Source of the DNA: Aquabacterium fontiphilum
GTDB taxonomy: Bacteria > Pseudomonadota > Gammaproteobacteria > Burkholderiales > Burkholderiaceae_C
Length of the DNA stretch: 64,000 nt
Assembly (NCBI RefSeq): GCF_009909205.1
Contig: NZ_JAAAPN010000008.1
Location: 124,001 to 188,000 of the forward strand
Direction: 5' to 3'
The notes below the pieces were generated by a model that saw only the letters and a program-made list of their open reading frames with translations, had not been told where the DNA came from and did not search any database. Each line of letters starts with the position of its first letter. Position 1 is the first letter of the stretch. The translations under genes and the position numbers were made by a program. Of the stretch, positions 1 through 8,123 are shown piece after piece.

Positions 1-49
1 CGGTGCGCCGGAGATGGGTTGTGCAACACGCTGGTGCAAGGAGATGCGC

Positions 50-1168
50 ATGTCGCTGGATCAATGGAATCGTCGGTCGTGGATGAAAAATGTCGGCGCT
101 GCCGGCGCGGGACTGGCCCTGGGCGGGGTGGGCCTGCCGGCCTGGGCCCAGAAAACGCTGACGATCGGGATGATCTATGTGGGACCGAAGGATGACTTCG
201 GCTACAACCAGTCGCACTTCGAGGCGGCCCAGGAAATCCGCAAGATGCCGGGCGTCAAGATGGTGGGCGAAGAAAACGTGCCCGAGACGCAGGCCGTGCA
301 AAAGACCATGCAGGGCATGATCTCGCAAGACGGCGCCACGCTGTTGTTCCCCACCTCGTTCGGCTACTTCAACCCCCATATCCTGGAGGTGGCCAAGAAG
401 AACCCCGGCGTGCGCTTCTCGCACTGCGGCGGGCTGTGGGATGAGACCAAGCACCCCAAGAGCGTGGGCAGCTTCTTCGGCTACATCGACGAGTGCCAGT
501 ACCTCAACGGCGTGATCGCCGGCCACATGACGAAGTCGAAGAAGATCGGCTTCATTGCAGCCAAGCCCATTCCGCAGGTGCTGCGCAACATCAACGCCTT
601 CACGCTGGGCGCCAAGTCGGTCAAGCCCGACATCACCTGTTCGGTGATCTTCACGGGTGACTGGTCGATGCCGGTCAAGGAAGCCGAAGCCACCAACAGC
701 CTGGCCGACCAGGGCGTGGATGTGTTCACGATGCACGTGGACGGCCCCAAGGTAGTGGTCGAGACGGCGGCCCGTCGCGGGCGCTTCGTCTGCGGCTACC
801 ACGCCTCGCAAGCCAAGCTGGCGCCCAACGCCTACCTGACGGGGGCCGAGTGGAACTGGGTGACACCGTACAAGCAGATCGTTGAGGCGGCCATGACGGG
901 CAAGCCGCACCCCAACTTCCTGCGCGGCGGCCTCAAGGAAGGCTATGTCAAGACATCGCCCTATGGCGCCATGGTGCCCGAAGGCGCGCGCAAGCAGGCC
1001 GACGACATCAAAGCGGCCATGCTCAAGGACCAGTTCGAGATTTTCAAGGGCGAGCTCAAGGACAACACCGGCAAGGTCGTCATCGCCAGGGGCACGACGG
1101 TCAAGCAGACCGATGTGGTGCTTGAGCAGATGAACTACCTGGTCGAAGGCGTGATCGGCAAGATCTGA
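50..1168 (+). CDS. BMP-family ABC transporter substrate-binding protein
   Basis: This 372-residue periplasmic binding protein belongs to the BMP/PnrA (basic membrane protein) family, which in characterised members binds nucleosides or related bases. The N-terminus carries a Tat-type signal: twin arginines at residues 8-9 (NRRSWMK), a hydrophobic Gly/Ala stretch and a likely cut after AWA at 33. I chose the ATG at 50 because an AAGGAG at 38-43 is spaced correctly for it; the ATGs at 14 and 44 are not. It is followed after 12 bp by two matching permeases. The ligand is not readable from sequence; the locus suggests a ureide or N-rich heterocycle. Confidence 0.9.
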   Translation: MSLDQWNRRSWMKNVGAAGAGLALGGVGLPAWAQKTLTIGMIYVGPKDDFGYNQSHFEAAQEIRKMPGVKMVGEENVPETQAVQKTMQGMISQDGATLLFPTSFGYFNPHILEVAKKNPGVRFSHCGGLWDETKHPKSVGSFFGYIDECQYLNGVIAGHMTKSKKIGFIAAKPIPQVLRNINAFTLGAKSVKPDITCSVIFTGDWSMPVKEAEATNSLADQGVDVFTMHVDGPKVVVETAARRGRFVCGYHASQAKLAPNAYLTGAEWNWVTPYKQIVEAAMTGKPHPNFLRGGLKEGYVKTSPYGAMVPEGARKQADDIKAAMLKDQFEIFKGELKDNTGKVVIARGTTVKQTDVVLEQMNYLVEGVIGKI

Positions 1169-1180
1169 TCGGGTTGCACC

Positions 1181-2290
1181 ATGAGCCGCTGGCCTGCCTT
1201 GTTCGATGCCGTCGTGCTGCCCGTGCTGGCGCTGGCCGGGGCGGTGCTGCTGTTCGGCGGCTTTGTGTGGGTGGGCGGCGCCGACCCGGTCGAAGCCTGG
1301 GTGCTGCTGTTCAAGGGGGCGTTTGGCGATGCCTTCTCGTGGCAGAACACCTTGCAGCGCGCGGCCCCACTGATGCTGACGGCGCTGTGCGTGGCCATTC
1401 CCTACCGCGCCGGGCTCATGGTGATTGGCGGTGAGGGCGCGCTGGTGTTGGGTGGCCTGGCCTGTGCGGGCCTGCCCTACCTGTTTGCGCCGCCCGCCGG
1501 CTGGCTGGGCACCGCACTGGTGCTGCTGGCCAGCGCCGCGGCGGGCGCCGCCTGGATTGCGCTGGCGGGTGCCTTGCGGCAGTACCGCGGGGTGAACGAA
1601 ACCATCGCCTCGCTGCTCATGGGCTACCTGGCCATCGGGCTGTTCAAGCACTTTGTGGAAGGCCCGATGCGCGACCCCGAAAGCCTCAACAAGCCCTCGA
1701 CCCTGCCGCTGATGCCCGAGATCCAACTCGGCCTCATCGGCGACTACGACGTGCACTGGGGGCTGGTGTGGGGCGCGGTGATGTGTGTGCTGGCCGGCGT
1801 GTGGCTGTATGGCAGCACGCACGGCTTTGCCACCCGTGTGGTGGGCGGCAACGCGCGCGCCGCGCGCCTGGTCGGCTTGCCCAGCCACCGGCTGGTGATC
1901 ACCGCGTGCGCGCTGGGTGGGGCCGGGGCGGGGCTGGCGGGGGGCATCGAGGTGGCTGCCGTTCATCACTCGGCCAACGCGTCGTTGATCGTGGGCCTGG
2001 GCTACACCGGCATCCTGGTGTCCTTTGTGGCGCGGCACAACCCGTTTGCCGTCGTGCCGGTGGCCATTCTGTTTGGCGGCTTTGGTGCGGCGGGCAGCCT
2101 GCTGCAGCGCCGCCTGGACCTGCCCGATGCCTCGGTGCTCGTGCTGCAGGGCTTTGCCTTTGTGCTGATTCTGGCCAGCGATGCCTGGCGTGGTCGGCTC
2201 GGGGACTGGTGGCAGGTGCGTGCCGCGAGCAGGCCGCTTGCCGCGCCGGCGGTGGCTGGCGCGCCATTGAAACAGGAGGGCGCGGCATGA
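1181..2290 (+). CDS. BMP-type ABC transporter permease, subunit 1
   Basis: This 369-residue, very hydrophobic protein is the first of two inner-membrane permeases of a BMP-type importer. The conserved core includes the segment around GGEGALVLGGL and the later GLGYTGILVSFVARHNPFAVVPVAILFGG, typical of the branched-chain/ribose permease superfamily (shown only to identify the region). It starts 12 bp after the binding-protein stop and overlaps the second permease by ATGA, indicating one operon with translational coupling. The matching ATPase is not adjacent but lies at 8124. Substrate unknown. Confidence 0.9.
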   Translation: MSRWPALFDAVVLPVLALAGAVLLFGGFVWVGGADPVEAWVLLFKGAFGDAFSWQNTLQRAAPLMLTALCVAIPYRAGLMVIGGEGALVLGGLACAGLPYLFAPPAGWLGTALVLLASAAAGAAWIALAGALRQYRGVNETIASLLMGYLAIGLFKHFVEGPMRDPESLNKPSTLPLMPEIQLGLIGDYDVHWGLVWGAVMCVLAGVWLYGSTHGFATRVVGGNARAARLVGLPSHRLVITACALGGAGAGLAGGIEVAAVHHSANASLIVGLGYTGILVSFVARHNPFAVVPVAILFGGFGAAGSLLQRRLDLPDASVLVLQGFAFVLILASDAWRGRLGDWWQVRAASRPLAAPAVAGAPLKQEGAA

Positions 2291-3219
2291 GCGAAGTCAG
2301 CCTGCTGGGCAACATGGGCGATGTGCTGCTTGCGGTGCTGGGCGGCGCCATCCGGGTGGGCACGCCCTTTCTGTTCGTGAGCCTGGGCGAATGCCTCACC
2401 GAGAAATCAGGGCGCATCAACCTGGGCCTGGAAGGCGTGCTGGTGTTGTCGGCCATGGCGGCATTCGGCGGCGCCTACCTCAGTGGGTCGGTGTGGGTGG
2501 GCGTGTGGCTGGGTGCGGTGGCGGGAGGCTTGCTGGCCATGCTGCACGGCCTGCTGTGCTCGTTGCCACGTGTCAACGACATTGCCACCGGCATCGCGCT
2601 GATGCTGCTGGGCGCCGGGCTGGCCTTCTACCTGGGCAAGCCGCTGATCCAGCCGCAGGCGCCACAGATTCCGTCGCTGGAGCTGGGCGCGTGGAGCGAT
2701 TCGCCGCAGATCCAGGCGGCCCTGCGCATCAATGCGTTGTTCCCCATCGGCGTGGTGCTGGCGCTGGTGATGGCCTGGGCCTTTGCCAACACGCGCTGGG
2801 GTCTGATCGTGCGCATGGCTGGCGACAGCAGCGATGCGGCCCGGGCGCTGGGCTACTCGGTCAACGCGGTGCGCGTGTGGGCCACCACGCTGGGTGGCTT
2901 CATCGCGGGGTTGGGGGGCGCCTCGCTGTCGCTCTATTACCCGGGCAGCTGGAACGAAGGGTTGTCGAGCGGGCAGGGGCTGATCGCCGTGGCGCTGGTG
3001 ATCTTTGCGCGCTGGCGCCCGGTGGCCTGCCTGTGGGCGGCGTTGCTGTTCGGCGGGGCGGGGGCACTGGGCCCGGCGCTGCAGTCGGTGGGCGTGGGCT
3101 GGGGCTACCACCTGTTCAACGCCATGCCGTATGCGCTGACCTTGCTGATCCTGATCTGGACCTGCAGCCCCAAGCGGTCGTTGCAGGGCGCACCGATGGA
3201 GCTGGGCGTGACCCGCTGA
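2287..3219 (+). CDS. BMP-type ABC transporter permease, subunit 2
   Basis: This 310-residue integral membrane protein is the second permease of the BMP-type importer. The family motif is clear early on (GECLTEKSGRINLGLEG, residues about 34-50), followed by several hydrophobic segments and a late SGQGLIAVALVIFARWRP stretch. The ATG at 2287 overlaps the upstream stop as ATGA. The pair of permeases, about 370 and 310 residues, matches the usual asymmetric composition of purine/nucleoside-type BMP importers. A 30-bp gap with a good AAGGAG leads to the formamidase gene, so transport and hydrolysis are probably co-transcribed. Confidence 0.9.
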   Translation: MSEVSLLGNMGDVLLAVLGGAIRVGTPFLFVSLGECLTEKSGRINLGLEGVLVLSAMAAFGGAYLSGSVWVGVWLGAVAGGLLAMLHGLLCSLPRVNDIATGIALMLLGAGLAFYLGKPLIQPQAPQIPSLELGAWSDSPQIQAALRINALFPIGVVLALVMAWAFANTRWGLIVRMAGDSSDAARALGYSVNAVRVWATTLGGFIAGLGGASLSLYYPGSWNEGLSSGQGLIAVALVIFARWRPVACLWAALLFGGAGALGPALQSVGVGWGYHLFNAMPYALTLLILIWTCSPKRSLQGAPMELGVTR

Positions 3220-3249
3220 GGCCGCGCCATCACTGAAAGGAGCACACAC

Positions 3250-4296
3250 GTGAGTGGACTGGCTGGCTTGAACAAGACGCCTTCGGGCATGGTGCTGGGG
3301 CTGGTGCAGCTGCAGTTGCCGGTGGTGGAGACGCCGGCGCAGCTGGCCGCGCAGACACAGCGCATCGTCGACATGGTGGGCAAGGCCCGCCGCAGCTACC
3401 CGGGCATGGATCTGGTGGTATTCCCGGAATACGCGCTGCACGGGCTGAGCATGAACACGGCCGACGAGCTGATGGTCACGCTCGATGGCCCCGAGGTGGC
3501 GGCTTTCAAGGCCGCCTGTGTGGCGCACAAGATCTGGGGCTGCTTCTCGATCATGGAGAAGAACCCCGACGGCAACCCGTACAACACCGGGCTGATCATC
3601 GACGACCAGGGCGCGTTGAAGCTGTACTACCGCAAGTACCACCCGTGGGTGCCCGTCGAGCCCTGGGAGCCGGGCAACATGGGCATCCCTGTGATCACCG
3701 GCCCGAAGGGTGTGAAGCTGGCCCTCATCATCTGCCACGATGGGATGTTCCCCGAGATGGCGCGCGAGTGTGCCTACCAAGGGGCCGAGGTGATGATCCG
3801 CACGGCCGGCTACACGGCACCGATCCGCCACGCATGGCAGATCACCAACCAGGCCAATGCCTTCCAGAACCTGATGGTCACGGCCAGTGTGTGCCTGTGC
3901 GGCAGCGATGGCACCTTCGATTCGATGGGCGAGGCCATGGTCTGCAACTTCGACGGCACGGTCATGGCCCAGGGCGGTGGCCGGCCCGACGAGATTGTGT
4001 GCGCCGAGATCCGCGCCGATCTGGTGCGCGAGGCGCGTGTGCACTGGGGTGTCGAGAACAACATCTACCAGTTCTTCCACAGGGGCTATGTGGCCGTCAA
4101 GGGCGGGGCCCAGGACTGCCCCTACACCTTCATGCAGGACATGGTGGCCGGTCGCGCGCGGCTGCCATGGGAAGACGCGGTGGTGCACACCGATGGCACG
4201 TCGTGCGGCTTTGCGCCGCCCGCGCGTGTGTTTGGCGGCGAGGCGCCCAATCTGCTGGCCGCGCCGGCCGCTCCCAGCCTGAAGGATGCCGCATGA
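3250..4296 (+). CDS. amiF: formamidase (AmiF-type, nitrilase superfamily)
   Basis: This 348-residue carbon-nitrogen hydrolase most resembles bacterial AmiF formamidases, which split formamide into formate and ammonia. The Glu-Lys-Cys catalytic triad is visible: E60 (VVFPEY), K129 (YYRKYHPW) and C162 (IICHDGM), with family-typical [12 protein letters not shown] and LSWG-like ([11 protein letters not shown]) segments. The start is GTG at 3250, seven bases after AAGGAG. The end overlaps the next gene as ATGA. A formamidase inside a biuret-type locus is notable: it may clear formamide released from a formylated substrate or simply be another ammonia source. A broader aliphatic amidase activity is possible but the motifs favour formamidase. 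Confidence 0.85.
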   Translation: MSGLAGLNKTPSGMVLGLVQLQLPVVETPAQLAAQTQRIVDMVGKARRSYPGMDLVVFPEYALHGLSMNTADELMVTLDGPEVAAFKAACVAHKIWGCFSIMEKNPDGNPYNTGLIIDDQGALKLYYRKYHPWVPVEPWEPGNMGIPVITGPKGVKLALIICHDGMFPEMARECAYQGAEVMIRTAGYTAPIRHAWQITNQANAFQNLMVTASVCLCGSDGTFDSMGEAMVCNFDGTVMAQGGGRPDEIVCAEIRADLVREARVHWGVENNIYQFFHRGYVAVKGGAQDCPYTFMQDMVAGRARLPWEDAVVHTDGTSCGFAPPARVFGGEAPNLLAAPAAPSLKDAA

Positions 4297-4988
4297 ACAC
4301 CACCATCGATTCCCAGCCCTATGCCTGGCCGTTCAACGGCGACCTGCGGCCCGAGAACACGGCGCTGATCATCATCGACATGCAGACCGACTTCTGCGGC
4401 GTGGGCGGCTACGTCGACAAGATGGGCTACGACATCACGGCCACGCGCGCGCCCATCGAGCCGATCAAGGCCTTGCTGGCCGAGGCGCGGCGTGTGGGCA
4501 TGCATGTGATCCACACCCGCGAGGGTCACCGGCCCGACCTGAGCGACCTGCCGGCCAACAAGCGCTGGCGCTCGCGCCAGATCGGCACCAACGGCGTGGG
4601 CATCGGCGATGTGGGGCCCTGCGGCCGCATCCTGGTGCGCGGCGAGCCCGGCTGGGACATCATTCCCGAGCTCTACCCCATCGACGGTGAGCCCATCGTC
4701 GACAAGCCGGGCAAGGGCAGCTTCTATGCCACTGACCTGGAGCTGATCCTGCACACCCGTGGCATCCGCAACCTCATCCTGACCGGCATCACCACCGACG
4801 TGTGTGTGCACACGACGATGCGCGATGCCAACGACCGCGGCTTCGAGTGCGTGATGCTGACCGACTGCACGGGCGCGACCGACCCGGGCAACCATGCGGC
4901 GGCGTTCCAGATGATCAAGATGCAGGGCGGCGTGTTCGGCGCCGTGGCCGACTCCGCGGCGGTGATGCGGGTCTTGCGCACGTGGTGA
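4293..4988 (+). CDS. biuH: biuret hydrolase-like cysteine hydrolase (isochorismatase superfamily)
   Basis: This 231-residue enzyme has the isochorismatase fold and closely follows, from memory, the sequence of Rhizobium biuret hydrolase BiuH, which converts biuret to allophanate and ammonia. The Asp-Lys-Cys triad is present: D29 (IIIDMQTDF), K138 (VDKPGKGSF) and C171 (TTDVCVHTT). Family-specific stretches [19 protein letters not shown] and [14 protein letters not shown] are also kept, as is the late KMQGGVFG segment. It is translationally coupled to the formamidase (ATGA). A paralogue lies at 9824. Triuret hydrolase TrtA belongs to the same clade, so substrate choice between biuret, triuret and related ureides is not settled by sequence reading alone. 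Confidence 0.8.
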   Translation: MNTTIDSQPYAWPFNGDLRPENTALIIIDMQTDFCGVGGYVDKMGYDITATRAPIEPIKALLAEARRVGMHVIHTREGHRPDLSDLPANKRWRSRQIGTNGVGIGDVGPCGRILVRGEPGWDIIPELYPIDGEPIVDKPGKGSFYATDLELILHTRGIRNLILTGITTDVCVHTTMRDANDRGFECVMLTDCTGATDPGNHAAAFQMIKMQGGVFGAVADSAAVMRVLRTW

Positions 4989-5058
4989 GCGCGCTCGGGC
5001 GTGCGTGGTGCACCGAAGGCGCGCACAACCGCCCCTGCAGGACGGGCACACACCTTGC

Positions 5059-5080
5059 TTGTATACAAGAAAGAATACAA
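5059..5080. promoter_or_regulatory. putative GntR operator upstream of the NitT-type importer
   Basis: A perfect 10-bp palindrome, TTGTATACAA (5059-5068), is followed by a second ATACAA half-site at 5075-5080, 12 bp after the first. It lies about 90 bp before the binding-protein gene at 5157, in the 168-bp gap that divides the locus. Palindromes of the form TTGTATACAA are common targets of GntR-family regulators of the FCD type, and such a regulator is encoded at 12838. The assignment is an inference from motif and context; no convincing -35/-10 pair was picked out beside it. Confidence 0.45.
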
Positions 5081-5156
5081 CCACCCGGTCTGTCCGCCGC
5101 GCCCTCGCTGCACGCTCTCTGCATTGGCTCATCGCATCCGTTGAAAGGCTCGCCCC

Positions 5157-6146
5157 ATGTCTGATTCTTCCTTCCGTGCCCACCGTCGCCATGTGCTGCA
5201 AGCCGCTGCGGCCATGGCGGCGCTCGGCACCTTGCCCCGCGCACAGGCGCAGAGCGACAAGATCCTGATCGGTTACTGGCCGATTGCGTCGGGCCTGCCG
5301 CTGTACGCCGGGCTCGAGCGCGGCATCTTCAAGGAGGCCGGGCTCAACGTGGAGGGCGTGAAGTTCCAGAGCGCCCAGCAGGTGGCCGAGGCCATGATCA
5401 CCGGCCGCATCCACGGCTCGGCCAACGGCACGGCGTCGGCTGTGCTCGCGCTGGCCGAGATCACCTCGCCGGGCCTGTTCAAGATCATCTGCTCGAACCC
5501 CTCCAACCACAAGCTGGTGCTGGACCAGTTCGTCGTGCCCATCGACAGCACGATCAAGTCGATTGCCGAGCTCAAGGGCAAGCGCGTGGGATCGGGCCCG
5601 GGCATCCAGAACGTGACGCTGACCAAGCTGATTCTTGAGAAGAACGGGGTGACCGATGCGCGGGTGGTCGAGCTGCCCATTGGTCAGCACGTGCCGTCGC
5701 TGGCCGCCGGGCAGCTGGATGCGGTCTATACCTTGGAGCCTACCGGCACAGCGGGACGCCTGCGCGGACTCACCCGCGTGCTCGAAAATGGTGTCATCAG
5801 CAAGTACATCCTGGGCAATGCCGATGCACCGTGGTTTGGCGGCTCGGCCAGCGTGACCAGCACCTTCCTGAAAGAGCAGCCCGACCTGGCCCGCCGCTAT
5901 GTGGCCGCCTACGCGCGTGCCGTCGATTTCGTGCGCAAGAACCCCACGCAGGTGCGGCAGCATCTGGACGGCTTCACGTCCATCGATCCGTCGCTGGTCA
6001 ACGAGGTGCCGCTGGCGGGCTTCACGCTGTACAACGAGTTCACCGAGTCCGACCTGGGCTACTTCCAGAAGTTCTTCGACGTGTTCACCGAGCGCAAGAT
6101 CTTCTCGCGCCCCGTGCCCGTCAAGCCGCTGATCTACACGGCTTGA
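5157..6146 (+). CDS. NitT/TauT-type ABC transporter substrate-binding protein
   Basis: This 329-residue protein belongs to the NMT1/ThiY-like family of periplasmic binding proteins that serve nitrate, sulfonate, taurine or pyrimidine-precursor importers. A Tat-like signal (HRRHVLQAAAAMAALG, cut near AQAQ at about residue 32) precedes the mature domain, which contains the family GIFKEAGLNV segment and a central GKRVGSGPG hinge motif. It begins a new transcription block after the palindrome at 5059 and is followed 15 bp later by its permease. The ligand is unknown; a biuret- or ureide-like compound would fit the neighbours. Confidence 0.88.
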   Translation: MSDSSFRAHRRHVLQAAAAMAALGTLPRAQAQSDKILIGYWPIASGLPLYAGLERGIFKEAGLNVEGVKFQSAQQVAEAMITGRIHGSANGTASAVLALAEITSPGLFKIICSNPSNHKLVLDQFVVPIDSTIKSIAELKGKRVGSGPGIQNVTLTKLILEKNGVTDARVVELPIGQHVPSLAAGQLDAVYTLEPTGTAGRLRGLTRVLENGVISKYILGNADAPWFGGSASVTSTFLKEQPDLARRYVAAYARAVDFVRKNPTQVRQHLDGFTSIDPSLVNEVPLAGFTLYNEFTESDLGYFQKFFDVFTERKIFSRPVPVKPLIYTA

Positions 6147-6161
6147 GAAAAAGGACGCGAG

Positions 6162-6938
6162 ATGAACCGCTTGCTGGATCGCCTCTTCGACCCGCGACTG
6201 TTGCCGCTGGTGGGCCCGCTCCTGCTCTTTGGCATCTGGGAGTTGGTGATCACGATGAAGCTGATCCGGCCGGTGCTGCTGCCGCCGCCTGCCGAGACGC
6301 TGGCGCACCTGTGGGAGGTGACGGTCACCGGCGACATTGCCGAAGACTTCTTCGCCACGGTGTACCGCACGCTGGTGTCTTTCGGGATTGCCGTGGCCAT
6401 CGGCGTGCCGCTGGGGGTGATGCTGGGTTCGTCGGTGAATGCTTACCGCAGCGTGGAGTTCCTGGTCGATTTCTTTCGCTCCACACCGTCGTCGGCGCTG
6501 ATCCCGCTGTTCATGCTGATCTTCGGGATCTCGGATCACAACAAGATCGCGATTGCGGCTTTCGCCGCGGTGCTGCTGGTGTTGTTCAACAGCGCCTATG
6601 GGGTGATGAACGCGAAGAAGACGCGCGTGATGGCCGCGCAGATCATGGGGGTGAGCCGCTGGCACGTTTTCAAGGACGTGATGCTGATGGAGAGCCTGGC
6701 GCAGACCTTCGTGGGCCTGCGCACCGGGGTGTCGATGTCGCTGGTGATCGTGATCGTGGCCGAGATGTTCATTGGTTCCGAGAACGGGCTGGGGCACCGC
6801 ATCATCGATGCGCAGCAGGTGTTCAACGTGAAGGACATGTACACGTCCATCCTGATCACCGGGGCGCTGGGCTACTTTCTGAACCTGATGTTCTTGCTGA
6901 TCGAGAAGCGGATCGTGCACTGGAGTGGCAAAGCATGA
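6162..6938 (+). CDS. NitT/TauT-type ABC transporter permease
   Basis: This 258-residue inner-membrane protein has the SsuC/TauC-like binding-protein-dependent permease fold with about six hydrophobic segments. The cytoplasmic coupling loop that docks on the ATPase is seen in AAQIMGVSRWHVFKDVMLM (residues about 159-177), matching the EAA loop consensus. It lies 15 bp behind its binding protein. Its ATPase partner (7282) is separated by 343 bp that hold two hairpin repeats, which is unusual for a permease-ATPase pair. Confidence 0.88.
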   Translation: MNRLLDRLFDPRLLPLVGPLLLFGIWELVITMKLIRPVLLPPPAETLAHLWEVTVTGDIAEDFFATVYRTLVSFGIAVAIGVPLGVMLGSSVNAYRSVEFLVDFFRSTPSSALIPLFMLIFGISDHNKIAIAAFAAVLLVLFNSAYGVMNAKKTRVMAAQIMGVSRWHVFKDVMLMESLAQTFVGLRTGVSMSLVIVIVAEMFIGSENGLGHRIIDAQQVFNVKDMYTSILITGALGYFLNLMFLLIEKRIVHWSGKA

Positions 6939-6972
6939 GGGATGTGGTTGCTTCCGAGTTGGTTGCGCGTGC

Positions 6973-7068
6973 TGGGCCGCGCGGGTGCCCAACTCTGCTC
7001 ATGTCCCCCGGCCGGGCTGCGCCCGACCTCCTCCTTTACTTCGCTGAGTTGGGCACCCGCGCGACCCA
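6973..7068. repeat. hairpin repeat, copy 1 (conserved core in reverse orientation)
   Basis: Perfect 18-nt inverted arms at 6978-6995 and 7046-7063 extend to 23 nt with one mismatch (6973-6995 and 7046-7068). They enclose a 50-nt loop whose 49-nt core (6997-7045) reads, on the minus strand, AGCGAAGTAAAGGAGGAGG at one end and GCCGGGGGACATGAGC at the other. The same core ends recur in copy 2 at 7160-7210, in the opposite orientation. The arms of the two copies are unrelated in sequence. The element lies in a non-coding gap between ABC permease and ATPase genes. It is not an insertion sequence of a type I recognise and carries no plausible gene. Confidence 0.75.
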
Positions 7069-7136
7069 CCCTGCAGCACTCTGGAAGCTGGGGGTAGGGG
7101 GTGTTCAAGAACCGGCGCGGGCCACCTTCGGAGGAT

Positions 7137-7234
7137 CCAGCGGCTGGGGTGCACGGCGTAGCGAAGTAAAGGAGGAGGCACGCGCGCAGCGCGGGCCGGG
7201 GGACATGAGCGCAGCCGTGTACCCCAGTCGCTGG
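7137..7234. repeat. hairpin repeat, copy 2 (conserved core in forward orientation)
   Basis: Inverted arms at 7137-7157 and 7214-7234 match over 21 nt with two differences, both of which would be G-U pairs in plus-strand RNA. They flank the core 7160-7210, which shares the exact 19-nt start AGCGAAGTAAAGGAGGAGG and the end GCCGGGGGACATGAGC with copy 1 in inverse orientation. Its arms differ from those of copy 1, so only the core is shared while each copy keeps its own self-complementary flanks. It ends 47 bp before the ATPase start. Confidence 0.75.
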
Positions 7235-7281
7235 AGCCGCCTACCCGCGCCGAAGTCGTCCAACAACAGGACCACCACACC

Positions 7282-8091
7282 ATGAACGCCGTCCTCGCCC
7301 CCACACCCGCAGACGCCCCCACATCCGGCGCCCACAAGCGCCCCCATGTCACTGTGCGAGGTCTGTACAAATCCTTTGCCGGTGCGCCGCTCTATACCGA
7401 CTTCAACCTCGACCTGCCGCGCGGCAAGATCGTCTCCATCTTCGGCCCCAACGGCTGTGGCAAGTCCACACTGATGAACATGATCGCCGGGCTCATCCCG
7501 CTGGACAAAGGCGAGATCCTGTTCGACGGCAAGACGCTGAAGGAAACCAAGATCGGCTACGTCTTCCAGAACTACCGCGACGCGTTGTTTCCCTGGATCA
7601 CGGCGCGCGACAACATCGCCTACCCGTTGCGCCGACAGGGCATGAAGGAAGCCGAGGTTCAGGCGCGGGTGGACGAGTTGATCGCGCTGTTCGAGATCCG
7701 TTTCGATCTGGCCCGTTACCCGTATGAGCTCTCAGGTGGCCAGCAGCAGACCGTGTGCATCATGCGTTCGCTGGCCCCGCGTCCTGAGATCATGTTTCTG
7801 GATGAACCCTTCTCGGCGCTGGATTTCGAGATGACCTTGTTCATCCGCGAAAAGCTGCAAGAGGCGCATGTGGCCACCGGCACCACCATGGTCATCGTCT
7901 CGCATGACCTGGAGGACGCCGTCTTTCTGGCCGACGAGATCCTGTTGCTGACCCGGCGGCCCACCAGCATCGCCGAGATCGTGCCGTTCACGCTGCCGCG
8001 GCCCCGGGTGCCCGAGTCCATGGCCGATCCCGAGTTTGTCCGCGTCAAGAGCCGCACGCTGGAAGTGTTCCGGCGCGAGATGAAGGCCTGA
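7282..8091 (+). CDS. NitT/TauT-type ABC transporter ATP-binding protein
   Basis: This 269-residue ATPase energises the importer encoded at 5157-6938. Walker A is GPNGCGKST (residues 55-63), Walker B is in IMFLDEPFSALD, and the Q-loop is seen in GYVFQNYRDALFPW. The signature is LSGGQQQ followed by TVCIMRSL, where most relatives have an arginine in the QRVAIARA-type context, a small deviation worth noting. The N-terminal 20 residues are Pro/Ala-rich. It follows the hairpin repeats and precedes the BMP-type ATPase by 32 bp. Confidence 0.88.
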   Translation: MNAVLAPTPADAPTSGAHKRPHVTVRGLYKSFAGAPLYTDFNLDLPRGKIVSIFGPNGCGKSTLMNMIAGLIPLDKGEILFDGKTLKETKIGYVFQNYRDALFPWITARDNIAYPLRRQGMKEAEVQARVDELIALFEIRFDLARYPYELSGGQQQTVCIMRSLAPRPEIMFLDEPFSALDFEMTLFIREKLQEAHVATGTTMVIVSHDLEDAVFLADEILLLTRRPTSIAEIVPFTLPRPRVPESMADPEFVRVKSRTLEVFRREMKA

Positions 8092-8123
8092 GACCTGCTG
8101 CGCCACGCGACAAGGAGCCCGCC

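Noticed and set aside
2407..4188. Open frame of 593 codons on the minus strand
   Set aside because: Antisense to the second BMP permease and the formamidase; no domain, signal or ribosome site.
4122..6992. Open frame of 956 codons on the minus strand
   Set aside because: Antisense to the biuret hydrolase homologue and the NitT-type importer genes, with low-complexity His/Arg/Gln-rich translation.
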